NCBI GenBank assembly: GCA_035279785.1
Contig: DATEHC010000029.1
Coordinates: forward strand, 1 to 8,520
DNA: 8,520 nucleotides
Source of the DNA: 40CM-4-65-16 sp035279785
GTDB lineage: Bacteria > Chloroflexota > Dormibacteria > Dormibacterales > Dormibacteraceae
Direction: 5' to 3'
This document shows, piece by piece, positions 1-5,461 of the stretch (positions within the stretch are counted from its first letter, which is position 1; each line of letters opens with the position of its first letter). The position numbers were made by a program, and so were the translations under genes. Under the pieces are notes generated by a model. The model did no database searches, was not told the origin of the DNA, and saw only the letters and a list, made by a program, of their open reading frames with translations.

Positions 1-369
1 GCCGCCGGCCGCATCGACGCCGTCGAGAAAGAAGACCTCGCCCGCATTCTCGACCGCATGCGCCAGGCACATACCGTGGAGGAGCTGGTCGAGGCGGACG
101 TCGCGTTCCACGCAGTCATCGCGCGGGCCGCCGGCAACGCGGTGCTCGCCTCGCTTCTGGCGAGCCTGTCCACGCGCACGATGCGCGTGCGGCTGTGGCA
201 CGGCCGCGCCGCGGACGACGCGCTCGACGAGACGCGAGAAGAGCACCGCCGCATCTACGAGGCGATAGTCGCGGGCGATCCGGAGCTTGCCCGCGCGGCG
301 GCGACCGCGCACATCGCAAGCGGCGAGCGGTGGTTGCGCGCGCAGCTTGCCGCGGCCGAGACGTGCTGA
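1..369 (+). CDS. GntR/FadR-family transcriptional regulator, FCD ligand-binding domain (partial, 5' end outside window)
   Basis: The reading frame is open from the first base and ends at TGA 367-369, giving 122 visible residues. These form the helical FCD effector-binding domain of the FadR subfamily of GntR regulators; the DNA-binding winged helix would lie before the window. Visible signatures, numbered from base 1, are D33-x3-H37 in 'EADVAFH', the 'AAGN' turn that follows, H82 in 'REEHRRIYEAI', the 'GDPELA' turn, and H104 in 'TAHI'. This Asp/His set is the usual metal or ligand site of FCD proteins. FCD regulators commonly sense sugar acids or other carboxylates and control the adjoining catabolic operon. 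The final A of its TGA is the first base of the mutarotase ATG, so this is probably the local regulator of the fucose/rhamnose genes, co-transcribed with them. Family assignment is firm; effector and targets are inferred from context. Confidence 0.88.
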   Translation, partial: AAGRIDAVEKEDLARILDRMRQAHTVEELVEADVAFHAVIARAAGNAVLASLLASLSTRTMRVRLWHGRAADDALDETREEHRRIYEAIVAGDPELARAAATAHIASGERWLRAQLAAAETC

Positions 370-677
370 TGGAGGTCGCGCTCCACACGCGCATCAAGCC
401 CGGTGCCGAGGAGCGCTACGACGAGTACCACCGCAACGTCTGGCCGGATGTGCTCGTGGAGATTCGCCGCGCGGGCATCACCCGGTACGTGATCTTTCGC
501 GACGGACTCGACCTCTTCCACTTCATCGAGTGCGACGACTACGATCGCGCGATTGCTCAGATCGCGAAGGATCCGACCAGCATTCGCTGGGAGGCGGAGA
601 TCGCAACGATGATGACCGTCACGCATGACTTCAGCGGCGCGGGCAGCGATCGCATGAAGAAGATCTTCGAGCTCTGA
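369..677 (+). CDS. rhaM: L-rhamnose mutarotase (RhaM) family protein; probable L-fucose/L-rhamnose anomer mutarotase
   Basis: This 102-residue protein has the full length of the RhaM/RhaU family (E. coli RhaM is 104 aa), small cytoplasmic dimeric ferredoxin-like proteins that interconvert alpha and beta anomers of L-rhamnose. It aligns by eye with E. coli RhaM along its length: 'KPGAEERYDEYHRNVWPDV' matches the family segment ending H-N-P-I-W-P-E, placing the catalytic His at H21. 'YVIFRD', the central 'HFIECDDYDRA', and the 'RWEAEIATMM' helix with its family Trp follow in order. The end 'MKKIFEL' matches the family's 'LxEVFxL' tail. The ATG at 369 overlaps the regulator stop by one base (TGATG), and no strong Shine-Dalgarno is visible, so coupling to the upstream gene is likely. 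Members in oxidative sugar clusters are often annotated for L-fucose; the neighbouring fucose-type dehydrogenase and lactonase make L-fucose as likely as L-rhamnose here. Confidence 0.88.
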   Translation: MEVALHTRIKPGAEERYDEYHRNVWPDVLVEIRRAGITRYVIFRDGLDLFHFIECDDYDRAIAQIAKDPTSIRWEAEIATMMTVTHDFSGAGSDRMKKIFEL

Positions 678-691
678 TCCCGCTCGGCCGG

Positions 692-1585
692 TTGGGGCTG
701 GGCACAGCGCCGCTCGGCGGGCTGTTCGAGGCCGTCGGCGAAGACGAAGCGCACCGCACGATCGAAGCCGCATGGAATGGCGGGGTGCGGTACTTCGACA
801 CCGCGCCGCTCTACGGGTTTGGACTCTCGGAGAAGCGCCTGGGTGCGGTGCTGAGGACCAAGCCACGCGACGAGTTCGTGATCTCGACCAAGGTCGGGCG
901 CCTGCTGAAGTCCGGAGCGCCGCCCGAGCCCGGCCAGGCGTGGAAGGGAACCCCACCGCTCAACCCGGTCTTCGATTTCTCGTACGACGCGACGATGCGG
1001 AGCGTCGAGGCAAGCCTGGAACGCCTTGCCCTCGACCGCGTGGACGTGCTGCTCATCCACGATCCCGACGAGCATTTCGACGAGGCGCTGCACGGCGCGT
1101 ACAGAGCGCTCGATCGGATGCGGTCAGATGGAACCGTCCGCGCGATCGGTGCCGGGATGAACCAGCCGGAGATGCTCGCCCGATTCGCGCGCGAGGCTGA
1201 CTTCGACTGCTTCCTTCTCGCCGGCCGCTACACGCTGCTCGATCGCACCGGTGCGGAGGAGCTGCTCCCGCTTTGCGCGGAGTGCGGAATCGCCGTGATC
1301 GCCGGCGGCGTCTTCAACAGCGGCATCCTTGCCGAGTCCGGATCGACGCGGCACTACAACTACTCGCAGGCGCCGAAGGAGCTGGTCGCGCGGGCGGACC
1401 GCATCGCCGCGAGGTGCAAGCAGCACGGCGTGGACGTGAAGGCTGCGGCGCTGCAGTTTCCACTTCGGAATCCAGCGGTCGCCTCGGTCCTCACCGGCTG
1501 CCGGACCGCCGCCGAGGTCGAGGAGAACGTGCGGCTCTTCAAAGCACCAATCCCCGACGCTCTGTGGACGGACCTCGACGCATGA
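692..1585 (+). CDS. Aldo/keto reductase, L-fucose dehydrogenase-like (D-threo-aldose 1-dehydrogenase)
   Basis: This is an NAD(P)-dependent aldo/keto reductase with a TIM-barrel fold. Counted from the TTG at 692 it has 297 residues. The AKR catalytic tetrad is visible: D36 and Y41 in 'YFDTAPLYGFGLSEKRLG', K67 in 'VISTKVGRLL' and H123 in 'VDVLLIHDPDEH'. The opening 'LGLGTAPLGGLFEAV' is typical of the subgroup that oxidises L-fucose, L-galactose and related aldoses at C1 to the 1,5- or 1,4-lactone. Flanking mutarotase and lactonase genes support that reaction. The start is uncertain: there is no in-frame ATG or GTG nearby, TTG 692 has no clear Shine-Dalgarno and would begin inside the first beta strand, and the frame is open upstream through CTG 674, which overlaps the mutarotase TGA and would add L/M-I-P-L-G-R. 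The stop TGA (1583-1585) overlaps the next gene's ATG. The exact sugar substrate is inferred. Confidence 0.87.
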   Translation: MGLGTAPLGGLFEAVGEDEAHRTIEAAWNGGVRYFDTAPLYGFGLSEKRLGAVLRTKPRDEFVISTKVGRLLKSGAPPEPGQAWKGTPPLNPVFDFSYDATMRSVEASLERLALDRVDVLLIHDPDEHFDEALHGAYRALDRMRSDGTVRAIGAGMNQPEMLARFAREADFDCFLLAGRYTLLDRTGAEELLPLCAECGIAVIAGGVFNSGILAESGSTRHYNYSQAPKELVARADRIAARCKQHGVDVKAAALQFPLRNPAVASVLTGCRTAAEVEENVRLFKAPIPDALWTDLDA

Positions 1586-2406
1586 TCGTCGACGCCCACC
1601 ATCACTTCTGGGATCCGTCGCGCCGGGACTACCCGTGGATGGGAGCCGAGCTCGACTCGATTCGTCGCCCGTTCGGCCCCGACGACATGCGGCCTCTCCT
1701 CGCGGCGGCGGGCGTAGACCGCACCATCCTTGTGCAGACAATCTCGAGCAGCGACGAGACGCGCGAGTTCTTGGAGACGGCCGCGGCGACGGACTTCGTA
1801 GCCGGGGTCGTGGGATGGGTCGACCTCGCCTCGCCCGCGATCGCGGGCACGCTCGCCTCGCTCGTGGAGCAGCCGCTGGTCGGCGTCCGCCACCAGGTCC
1901 ACGACGAGCCCGATCCGGCCTGGCTGCTGCGCGACGACGTGCGGCGGGGCATCGGAGCCGTGGGTGAGGCAGGGCTGGTCTTCGATCTTCTCGTGCGGCC
2001 GCGGGAGCTACCCGCCGCATTGACCACCGTGCGGCGCAATCCGACGGTTTCGTTTGTCATCGACCACGCGGCCAAACCGCGCATCGCCGGTACGCGCTGG
2101 GATGGCGACTGGGAGGAGCATCTTGCGCCGTTCAGCGACGAGCCCAACGTGACCTGCAAGCTGTCCGGGCTCGTGACCGAAGCCGCGTGGGACTCGTGGA
2201 CTCCGGAGCAGCTCGCTCCTTACGTGCGCCGCGTCGTCGGGTGGTTTGGTGCGGAGCGGTGCATGTTTGGTTCGGACTGGCCGGTGTGCATGCTGGCCGC
2301 CGCCTACGCCCAGGTGATGGATGCGTTGCGACAGATAGTTGGACCGGACGAGGCCATCTTCGGTGCGACCGCGCGACGGGTCTACGGCCTCGAGGAGCGG
2401 GGCTAG
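1582..2406 (+). CDS. Amidohydrolase-superfamily sugar lactonase, L-fuconolactonase-like (COG3618)
   Basis: This 274-residue TIM-barrel metallohydrolase belongs to the COG3618 (amidohydrolase 2) family, which hydrolyses L-fucono-, L-rhamnono- or L-galactono-lactones to the free aldonates. Motifs in order: the metal-ligand H-x-H H6/H8 in 'DAHHHFWD', the 'GVRHQVHDEPD' loop at 101-111, D161-H162 in 'VIDHAAKP', 'CKLSGLVTEA' at 192-201, and the metal-site D232 in 'MFGSDWPVC'. ATG 1582 shares ATGA with the dehydrogenase stop and has a weak GGACGGA about nine bases upstream, so translation is probably coupled. The frame stays open far upstream of this ATG, but the family N-terminus begins exactly here ('MIVDAHHH'). 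It would act directly on the product of the preceding dehydrogenase. The next enzymes of the route (aldonate dehydratase, 2-keto-3-deoxy-aldonate dehydrogenase or aldolase) are not in the window and may lie upstream. Its TAG shares CTAG with the opposing permease gene. Confidence 0.9.
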   Translation: MIVDAHHHFWDPSRRDYPWMGAELDSIRRPFGPDDMRPLLAAAGVDRTILVQTISSSDETREFLETAAATDFVAGVVGWVDLASPAIAGTLASLVEQPLVGVRHQVHDEPDPAWLLRDDVRRGIGAVGEAGLVFDLLVRPRELPAALTTVRRNPTVSFVIDHAAKPRIAGTRWDGDWEEHLAPFSDEPNVTCKLSGLVTEAAWDSWTPEQLAPYVRRVVGWFGAERCMFGSDWPVCMLAAAYAQVMDALRQIVGPDEAIFGATARRVYGLEERG

Positions 2407-3482
2407 GCGACCTTCTCCATCGCCGCGCTCCACCGCTCGTCGATGCGGCGAACCTTGTAGAAGAGCAACGCAGCCACCCACGTCACGACGAACGCGCCCG
2501 CGATCACGAAGCCGGACTTGCCGATGAAGTCGAAGCCCGCGATCGCATTGAAGACGGACCCGTGCAGTCCCAGGAGGCGGATCACGATCTGGGTCAGCTC
2601 CACCACGCCCACAAAGAGCGCGATGAACACCGACAGGCCCGTCACCGTCAGGTTGTAGAACACCTTTCTGATTGGGCTCGCGAAGGCCCAGGAATACGCC
2701 TTCGACATGAACGCACCGTCGGCCGTGTCCATCAGCGACATGCCGGCGGCAAAGATCAGCGGCAGTGATATGACCGCGGCAAACGGCAATCCCTGCGCCG
2801 CCGCGCCCGCGGAGATCGCGAGCAGCGCAACCTCGGACGCGGTGTCGAAGCCGAGGCCGAACAGAAAGCCGATCGGATACATGTGCCAGCTCTGGTCGAC
2901 GAGCCGGAAGATGCGGCCGAACACGCGCGTCATCAGCCCGCCCGACATCAACTCCTCTTCCAGCCCGGCCTCGTCGTACTCGCCGCGCCGCATGTTCCGA
3001 TACACGCGAACGATGTCGAGTAGGACGATGAGGTTGAGGATGCCGATCGCGACGAGGAATCCGCCCGACACGAGCGTGCCGACCGCGCCGCCGACGCTCC
3101 TGAGCTCACCCCCGTTGGAGACGACCCCTTCGACCACCCATTTGACGGCGAGGCCCAGCGCGACCGCGATCAAAAGCACGACCGTCGAGTGGCCGAGCGA
3201 GAAGAAGAAACCGACGCCGACCGGCTTGCGCCCGTTCTGCAGCAGCTTGCGCGTCGTGTTGTCGATTGCCGAGATGTGGTCGGCGTCGAAGGCGTGGCGC
3301 AGCCCGAACGTGTACGCGAGGCCGCCGAGCGCCAGAAAGCCAGGGTGGTTGGCCCCGTAGATCAGCAGCAATCCCCAGCCGACAAGGTGCAGCGCGGCCA
3401 CCGAGCCGAAGAAGCCCGCCATGCGCCGGCGCTCCCCGCGGTCGAACGATCGGCTCAGCAGAACCCCGACGGAGGCCATCAC
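2403..3482 (-). CDS. NiCoT-family nickel/cobalt permease (HoxN/NixA type)
   Basis: This 359-residue multi-pass inner-membrane protein has the defining signatures of the HoxN/NixA/NiCoT secondary transporters, which import Ni2+ and/or Co2+ for nickel enzymes or cobalamin. Visible are 'LRHAFDADHIS' with the metal-selecting H63-x4-D68-H69 motif, 'FSLGHSTVV' at 94-102, 'GFLFGLGFDTASE' at 205-217, and 'MSLMDTADGAFMSKAYSW' at 248-265. Hydrophobic segments near 25-42, 47-61, 86-113, 133-156, 203-225, 232-250, 278-300 and 325-342 fit the family's eight membrane helices. There is a tandem start, GTG 3482 followed by ATG 3479, with no Shine-Dalgarno, and a possible -35/-10 pair that would start the transcript at about the GTG, suggesting a leaderless message. 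No urease, hydrogenase or cobalamin gene is nearby, so nickel versus cobalt cannot be decided. Its stop interlocks with the lactonase stop in CTAG 2403-2406. Confidence 0.93.
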   Translation of the reverse strand: MMASVGVLLSRSFDRGERRRMAGFFGSVAALHLVGWGLLLIYGANHPGFLALGGLAYTFGLRHAFDADHISAIDNTTRKLLQNGRKPVGVGFFFSLGHSTVVLLIAVALGLAVKWVVEGVVSNGGELRSVGGAVGTLVSGGFLVAIGILNLIVLLDIVRVYRNMRRGEYDEAGLEEELMSGGLMTRVFGRIFRLVDQSWHMYPIGFLFGLGFDTASEVALLAISAGAAAQGLPFAAVISLPLIFAAGMSLMDTADGAFMSKAYSWAFASPIRKVFYNLTVTGLSVFIALFVGVVELTQIVIRLLGLHGSVFNAIAGFDFIGKSGFVIAGAFVVTWVAALLFYKVRRIDERWSAAMEKVA

Positions 3483-3488
3483 CTGAAG

Positions 3489-3516
3489 GTTATTCGTTAT
3501 CGCGACTCAGTCGCAA
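3489..3516 (-). promoter_or_regulatory. Candidate promoter of the NiCoT gene, possibly leaderless
   Basis: On the - strand a -35-like TTGCGA (3516-3511) and a -10-like AATAAC (3494-3489) are separated by 16 bases; each matches four of six consensus positions. A start about seven bases after the -10 falls at the GTG of the permease, which lacks a Shine-Dalgarno. This is a weak consensus match supported mainly by its position. Confidence 0.3.
3502..3514. promoter_or_regulatory. Perfect 6-1-6 palindrome, candidate operator between divergent genes
   Basis: GCGACT-C-AGTCGC is a perfect inverted repeat with a one-base centre, lying in the 61-base gap between the divergent starts at 3482 and 3544. 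It overlaps the candidate -35 of the NiCoT gene. The x-1-x symmetry resembles Fur-superfamily (Fur/Zur/Nur) boxes in geometry, and metal-responsive control of a nickel/cobalt permease would make sense. The bases do not match a consensus I can name with certainty, so the regulator is unknown. Confidence 0.4.
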
Positions 3517-3543
3517 CTACGTATTCGGGCGGGGCCTCGGGAG

Positions 3544-4305
3544 GTGCGAACCGCTCGCGCCAAATATCGTCCGGTAGTCTTCGAGACGGTGGACCCAGAT
3601 CAGCTCCCGCCGCAGCTGCGCTTCGTCCTGAGGTCGCTCGAAAACGCGGTCAAGAGTCGCGAGCCGGCCATTCGAGCGAAGGTCGACCGGCTGCGAGCAA
3701 CTCATCCGGACCTCACCTCGGAGCAGCTCGCGCGCGAGCTCATCCGCTCGACGCGCCGGCGGGTCGCCGCCACCGGCGCTCTCAGCGGAGCGGCGTCGAT
3801 AGCGCCGGGAATCGGAACGGCGCTGGCAATCGGCACCATCACGAGCCAGAGCCTCTACGCGCTGGAGCAGGAGATCGAGCTCGTCCTGGGCATCGCGATG
3901 CTCTACGGCCATGCGCTGGCAGGCTCGGATGAGCGCGTGCTCGAAGCTCTCGTCGTCGTCGGCATCGCCGGCGGCACGGTGAAGCTGCGCGAGGACGTGA
4001 TAGTCGCGGGCGGCGAGCGACTGGCACTGGCGGCCTTTCGTCGGGTGCCCGCCATCCTGCTTCAGCACGGCAGCGGCCGCCTGCTCACGAGGATCCTCGC
4101 ACGCGTGGCCACGACCGGCACCGCGAAGCTGGCCGCAAGGCTGGTGCCGCTGGGCGTGGGAGTCGGGCTTGGCGCGGGATTCGATTGGGTCGCGGTGACA
4201 GGGCTCGGACGAGCCGCGATGCGCTACTACGGACCAGGCGGTCCGGGCGCGCGGCCTCTGCTACTTGCTCCCGAAGATCCCCCGAACGTCGAACTGCGCC
4301 ACTGA
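3544..4305 (+). CDS. Uncharacterised hydrophobic protein, EcsC-like
   Basis: This 253-residue protein is not firmly recognised. Residues 1-78 are charged and helical, including the stretch 'RAKVDRLRATHPDLTSEQLA'. A hydrophobic Gly/Ala-rich segment follows (78-103, 'GALSGAASIAPGIGTALAIG'), then an amphipathic helix with 'LYALEQEIELVLGIAMLYG' (104-122). After a mixed region come a second Gly/Val-rich segment (199-213) and 'FDWVAVTGLGRAAMRYYG' (213-230). The order of a Gly/Pro hydrophobic turn, a Q/E-rich helix ending in a YG motif, and a C-terminal G-x-x-x-D ... T-x-x-x-G-R-x-A helix resembles EcsC-family proteins, peripheral or membrane proteins of poorly known function. The start is GTG 3544 with GGGAGG directly against it, an unusually short spacing; GTG 3589 is an alternative. 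The last 15 codons overlap the 3' end of the ligase gene on the other strand. It is divergent from the NiCoT gene and could share its operator. Confidence 0.6.
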   Translation: MRTARAKYRPVVFETVDPDQLPPQLRFVLRSLENAVKSREPAIRAKVDRLRATHPDLTSEQLARELIRSTRRRVAATGALSGAASIAPGIGTALAIGTITSQSLYALEQEIELVLGIAMLYGHALAGSDERVLEALVVVGIAGGTVKLREDVIVAGGERLALAAFRRVPAILLQHGSGRLLTRILARVATTGTAKLAARLVPLGVGVGLGAGFDWVAVTGLGRAAMRYYGPGGPGARPLLLAPEDPPNVELRH

Positions 4306-5319
4306 GAGGATCTGCTCGAAAGTGCATTTCTTCGGCGGCTTGTCCGTGCGCCAGCGCAGAAAACCTGTCGCATGGCGAAAACGCTCGCCGGCCTCGAGCT
4401 TGTCGTAGGACACCTCGCACACGAGCTTCGGCTCCACCGCGACCCAATCCCCCGTGTCCTTCTTCCCACGCGACCATCGGCTCATCCCACCGGGCATGCG
4501 TCCAGGGTTCGCGCTCCACTCGCTTTCGGGGATCTCCGTCTCGAAAGGTTTGAGCTTTTTGATTAGCTCCTTTCGCTCGGCCGCGCTGAACGAGGACGTG
4601 TGTCCGACGTAGTGGATGCTGCCCTTCTTGTCGTAGAGCCCTAACAGGAGTGCGCCGAGGGTCGATCCGTCGGCCGTCTTCCGCCAGCCGATGACGACGC
4701 AGTCAGCGGTCCGCTGATGCTTGATCTTCACCCAGAACCGCTTACCCGGCACGTACGGGCCATCCCAGGATTTCGCGATGACTCCGTCCAGGCCGGCGCC
4801 TTCGAACTTCTCGAACCACTCCTCCGCCGTCTTGGGGTCGCGTGTGTACGGGGTCAGGAACAGCGGTGGTTTGACGCCCTTGAGCAGCTTCTCGAGCCGC
4901 TTGCGCCGGTCGCCGAGCGACTCCTTGCGCAGGTCCTGCTCGCCCTCCGCGATGATGTCGAAGGCGATGAACCACGACGGGGTCGCCTCGCTGAGCATGC
5001 GCACTCGCGACTCGGCCGGATGGACGCGCTGCTGCAGCGCCCCAAAGTCGAGGCCGTTGGCTCCGACCACGACGAGCTCGCCGTCGAGCACGTACTTCTT
5101 CTCCTTCAAGGCCCGGAACGCGGGCAGAATCTCGGGGAAGTAGCGGGTCATCGGACGGCCGCCGCGGCTCATGAGGGCGACCTCGTCGCCGTCCCGGAAG
5201 ACCAGCGTTCGGAAGCCGTCCCACTTCGGCTCGTACTCCCACCGGTCGCCGCGGGGAATGCCGTTCTCGGAGATCGCGGAGAGCATGGGCTCCATGTCGA
5301 GGGGCAGAGGCGTCTTCAT
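4261..5319 (-). CDS. ligC: ATP-dependent DNA ligase, stand-alone LigC type
   Basis: This 352-residue enzyme seals nicks in duplex DNA through a lysyl-AMP intermediate. Nucleotidyltransferase motifs are in order: motif I 'YEPKWDGFR' with the adenylated K32, 'SRGG' at 51-54, 'VLDGELVV' with E81, 'WFIAFDII' at 116-123, motif IV 'GLDGVIAK' (176-183), and motif V 'WVKIKHQRTADCVV' (196-209). The OB-fold domain follows to about 340, including 'LLLGLYDKKG', 'VGHTSSFS' and 'RFRHATGFLRWR'. Length and 'DFGALQQRVHPAESRVR' point to bacterial LigC rather than the ligase part of LigD: no polymerase or nuclease domain is fused and no Ku gene adjoins. LigC enzymes are accessory ligases implicated in excision repair and backup end joining; the main replicative ligase would be the NAD-dependent LigA elsewhere. 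ATG 5319 has a GGGGA Shine-Dalgarno eight bases upstream. The 3' end overlaps the opposing gene by 45 bases. Confidence 0.93.
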   Translation of the reverse strand: MKTPLPLDMEPMLSAISENGIPRGDRWEYEPKWDGFRTLVFRDGDEVALMSRGGRPMTRYFPEILPAFRALKEKKYVLDGELVVVGANGLDFGALQQRVHPAESRVRMLSEATPSWFIAFDIIAEGEQDLRKESLGDRRKRLEKLLKGVKPPLFLTPYTRDPKTAEEWFEKFEGAGLDGVIAKSWDGPYVPGKRFWVKIKHQRTADCVVIGWRKTADGSTLGALLLGLYDKKGSIHYVGHTSSFSAAERKELIKKLKPFETEIPESEWSANPGRMPGGMSRWSRGKKDTGDWVAVEPKLVCEVSYDKLEAGERFRHATGFLRWRTDKPPKKCTFEQILSVAQFDVRGIFGSK

Positions 5320-5327
5320 CGAGCTTT

Positions 5328-5332
5328 TCCCC
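5328..5332 (-). promoter_or_regulatory. Ribosome binding site of the ligC-type gene
   Basis: GGGGA on the - strand lies eight bases before ATG 5319. It supports that start, which also gives the usual LigC N-terminus ('PLDMEPMLS'). Confidence 0.55.
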
Positions 5333-5401
5333 AGCTGTCTATATGTTGTGGATCGGCTGGCACGGTGCTACTATATCGTCGGCCGGTAAAGCGGCCACCA
5401 A

Positions 5402-5411
5402 AATTCGAATT
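5402..5411. repeat. 10-bp perfect palindrome in the spacer upstream of the ligase
   Basis: AATTCGAATT is a perfect palindrome in an AT-richer part of the spacer, about 83 bases before the ligase ATG. A small inverted repeat, GGCCG (5381-5385) with CGGCC (5392-5396), lies beside it. Either could be a protein-binding site, but nothing ties them to a known regulator. A chance match is possible. Confidence 0.25.
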
Positions 5412-5431
5412 CACGCCCCCACCCCAGCCTA

Positions 5432-5457
5432 GGAAAGCTCGCGCAAGCGGGCTTTCC
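5432..5457 (-). terminator. Strong GNRA-loop hairpin, probable terminator of the NfeD-flotillin transcript
   Basis: GGAAAGCTCGC (5432-5442) pairs with GCGGGCTTTCC (5447-5457) through 11 base pairs, one of them a G-U, around a GCAA tetraloop. It begins five bases after the flotillin stop (5462-5464, - strand). The arm ends supply A3/T3 on both strands, but no long T tract follows on the - strand, so termination may be imperfect or the hairpin may stabilise the mRNA 3' end. It separates the flotillin transcript from the ligase gene. Confidence 0.6.
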
Positions 5458-5461
5458 GCTT

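Noticed and set aside
195..677. Longer 160-codon frame covering the mutarotase with an extra N-terminus from base 195
   Set aside because: The extra residues are Arg/Ala-rich antisense-like composition overlapping the regulator's own conserved frame; the RhaM family begins at the ATG at 369.
1273..1581. Upstream in-frame extension of the lactonase
   Set aside because: It runs through the conserved dehydrogenase frame and has no family similarity; the lactonase N-terminal metal motif starts right after ATG 1582.
5357..5370. TGGCAC resembling a sigma-54 -24 element
   Set aside because: The -12 GC would need to lie further on; here the next GC is about four bases too close, and nothing is encoded downstream on that strand.
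5375..5430. tRNA-like 3' end (TTCGAAT followed by a C-rich run ending CCA)
   Set aside because: The flanks of TTCGAAT do not pair as a T-arm, and no matching 5' acceptor strand, D-arm or anticodon arm is found upstream on either strand.
5343..5432. 29-codon + strand frame in the spacer (ATG 5343 to TAG 5430-5432)
   Set aside because: No Shine-Dalgarno, the candidate + strand promoter lies inside it, and the peptide has no recognisable feature.
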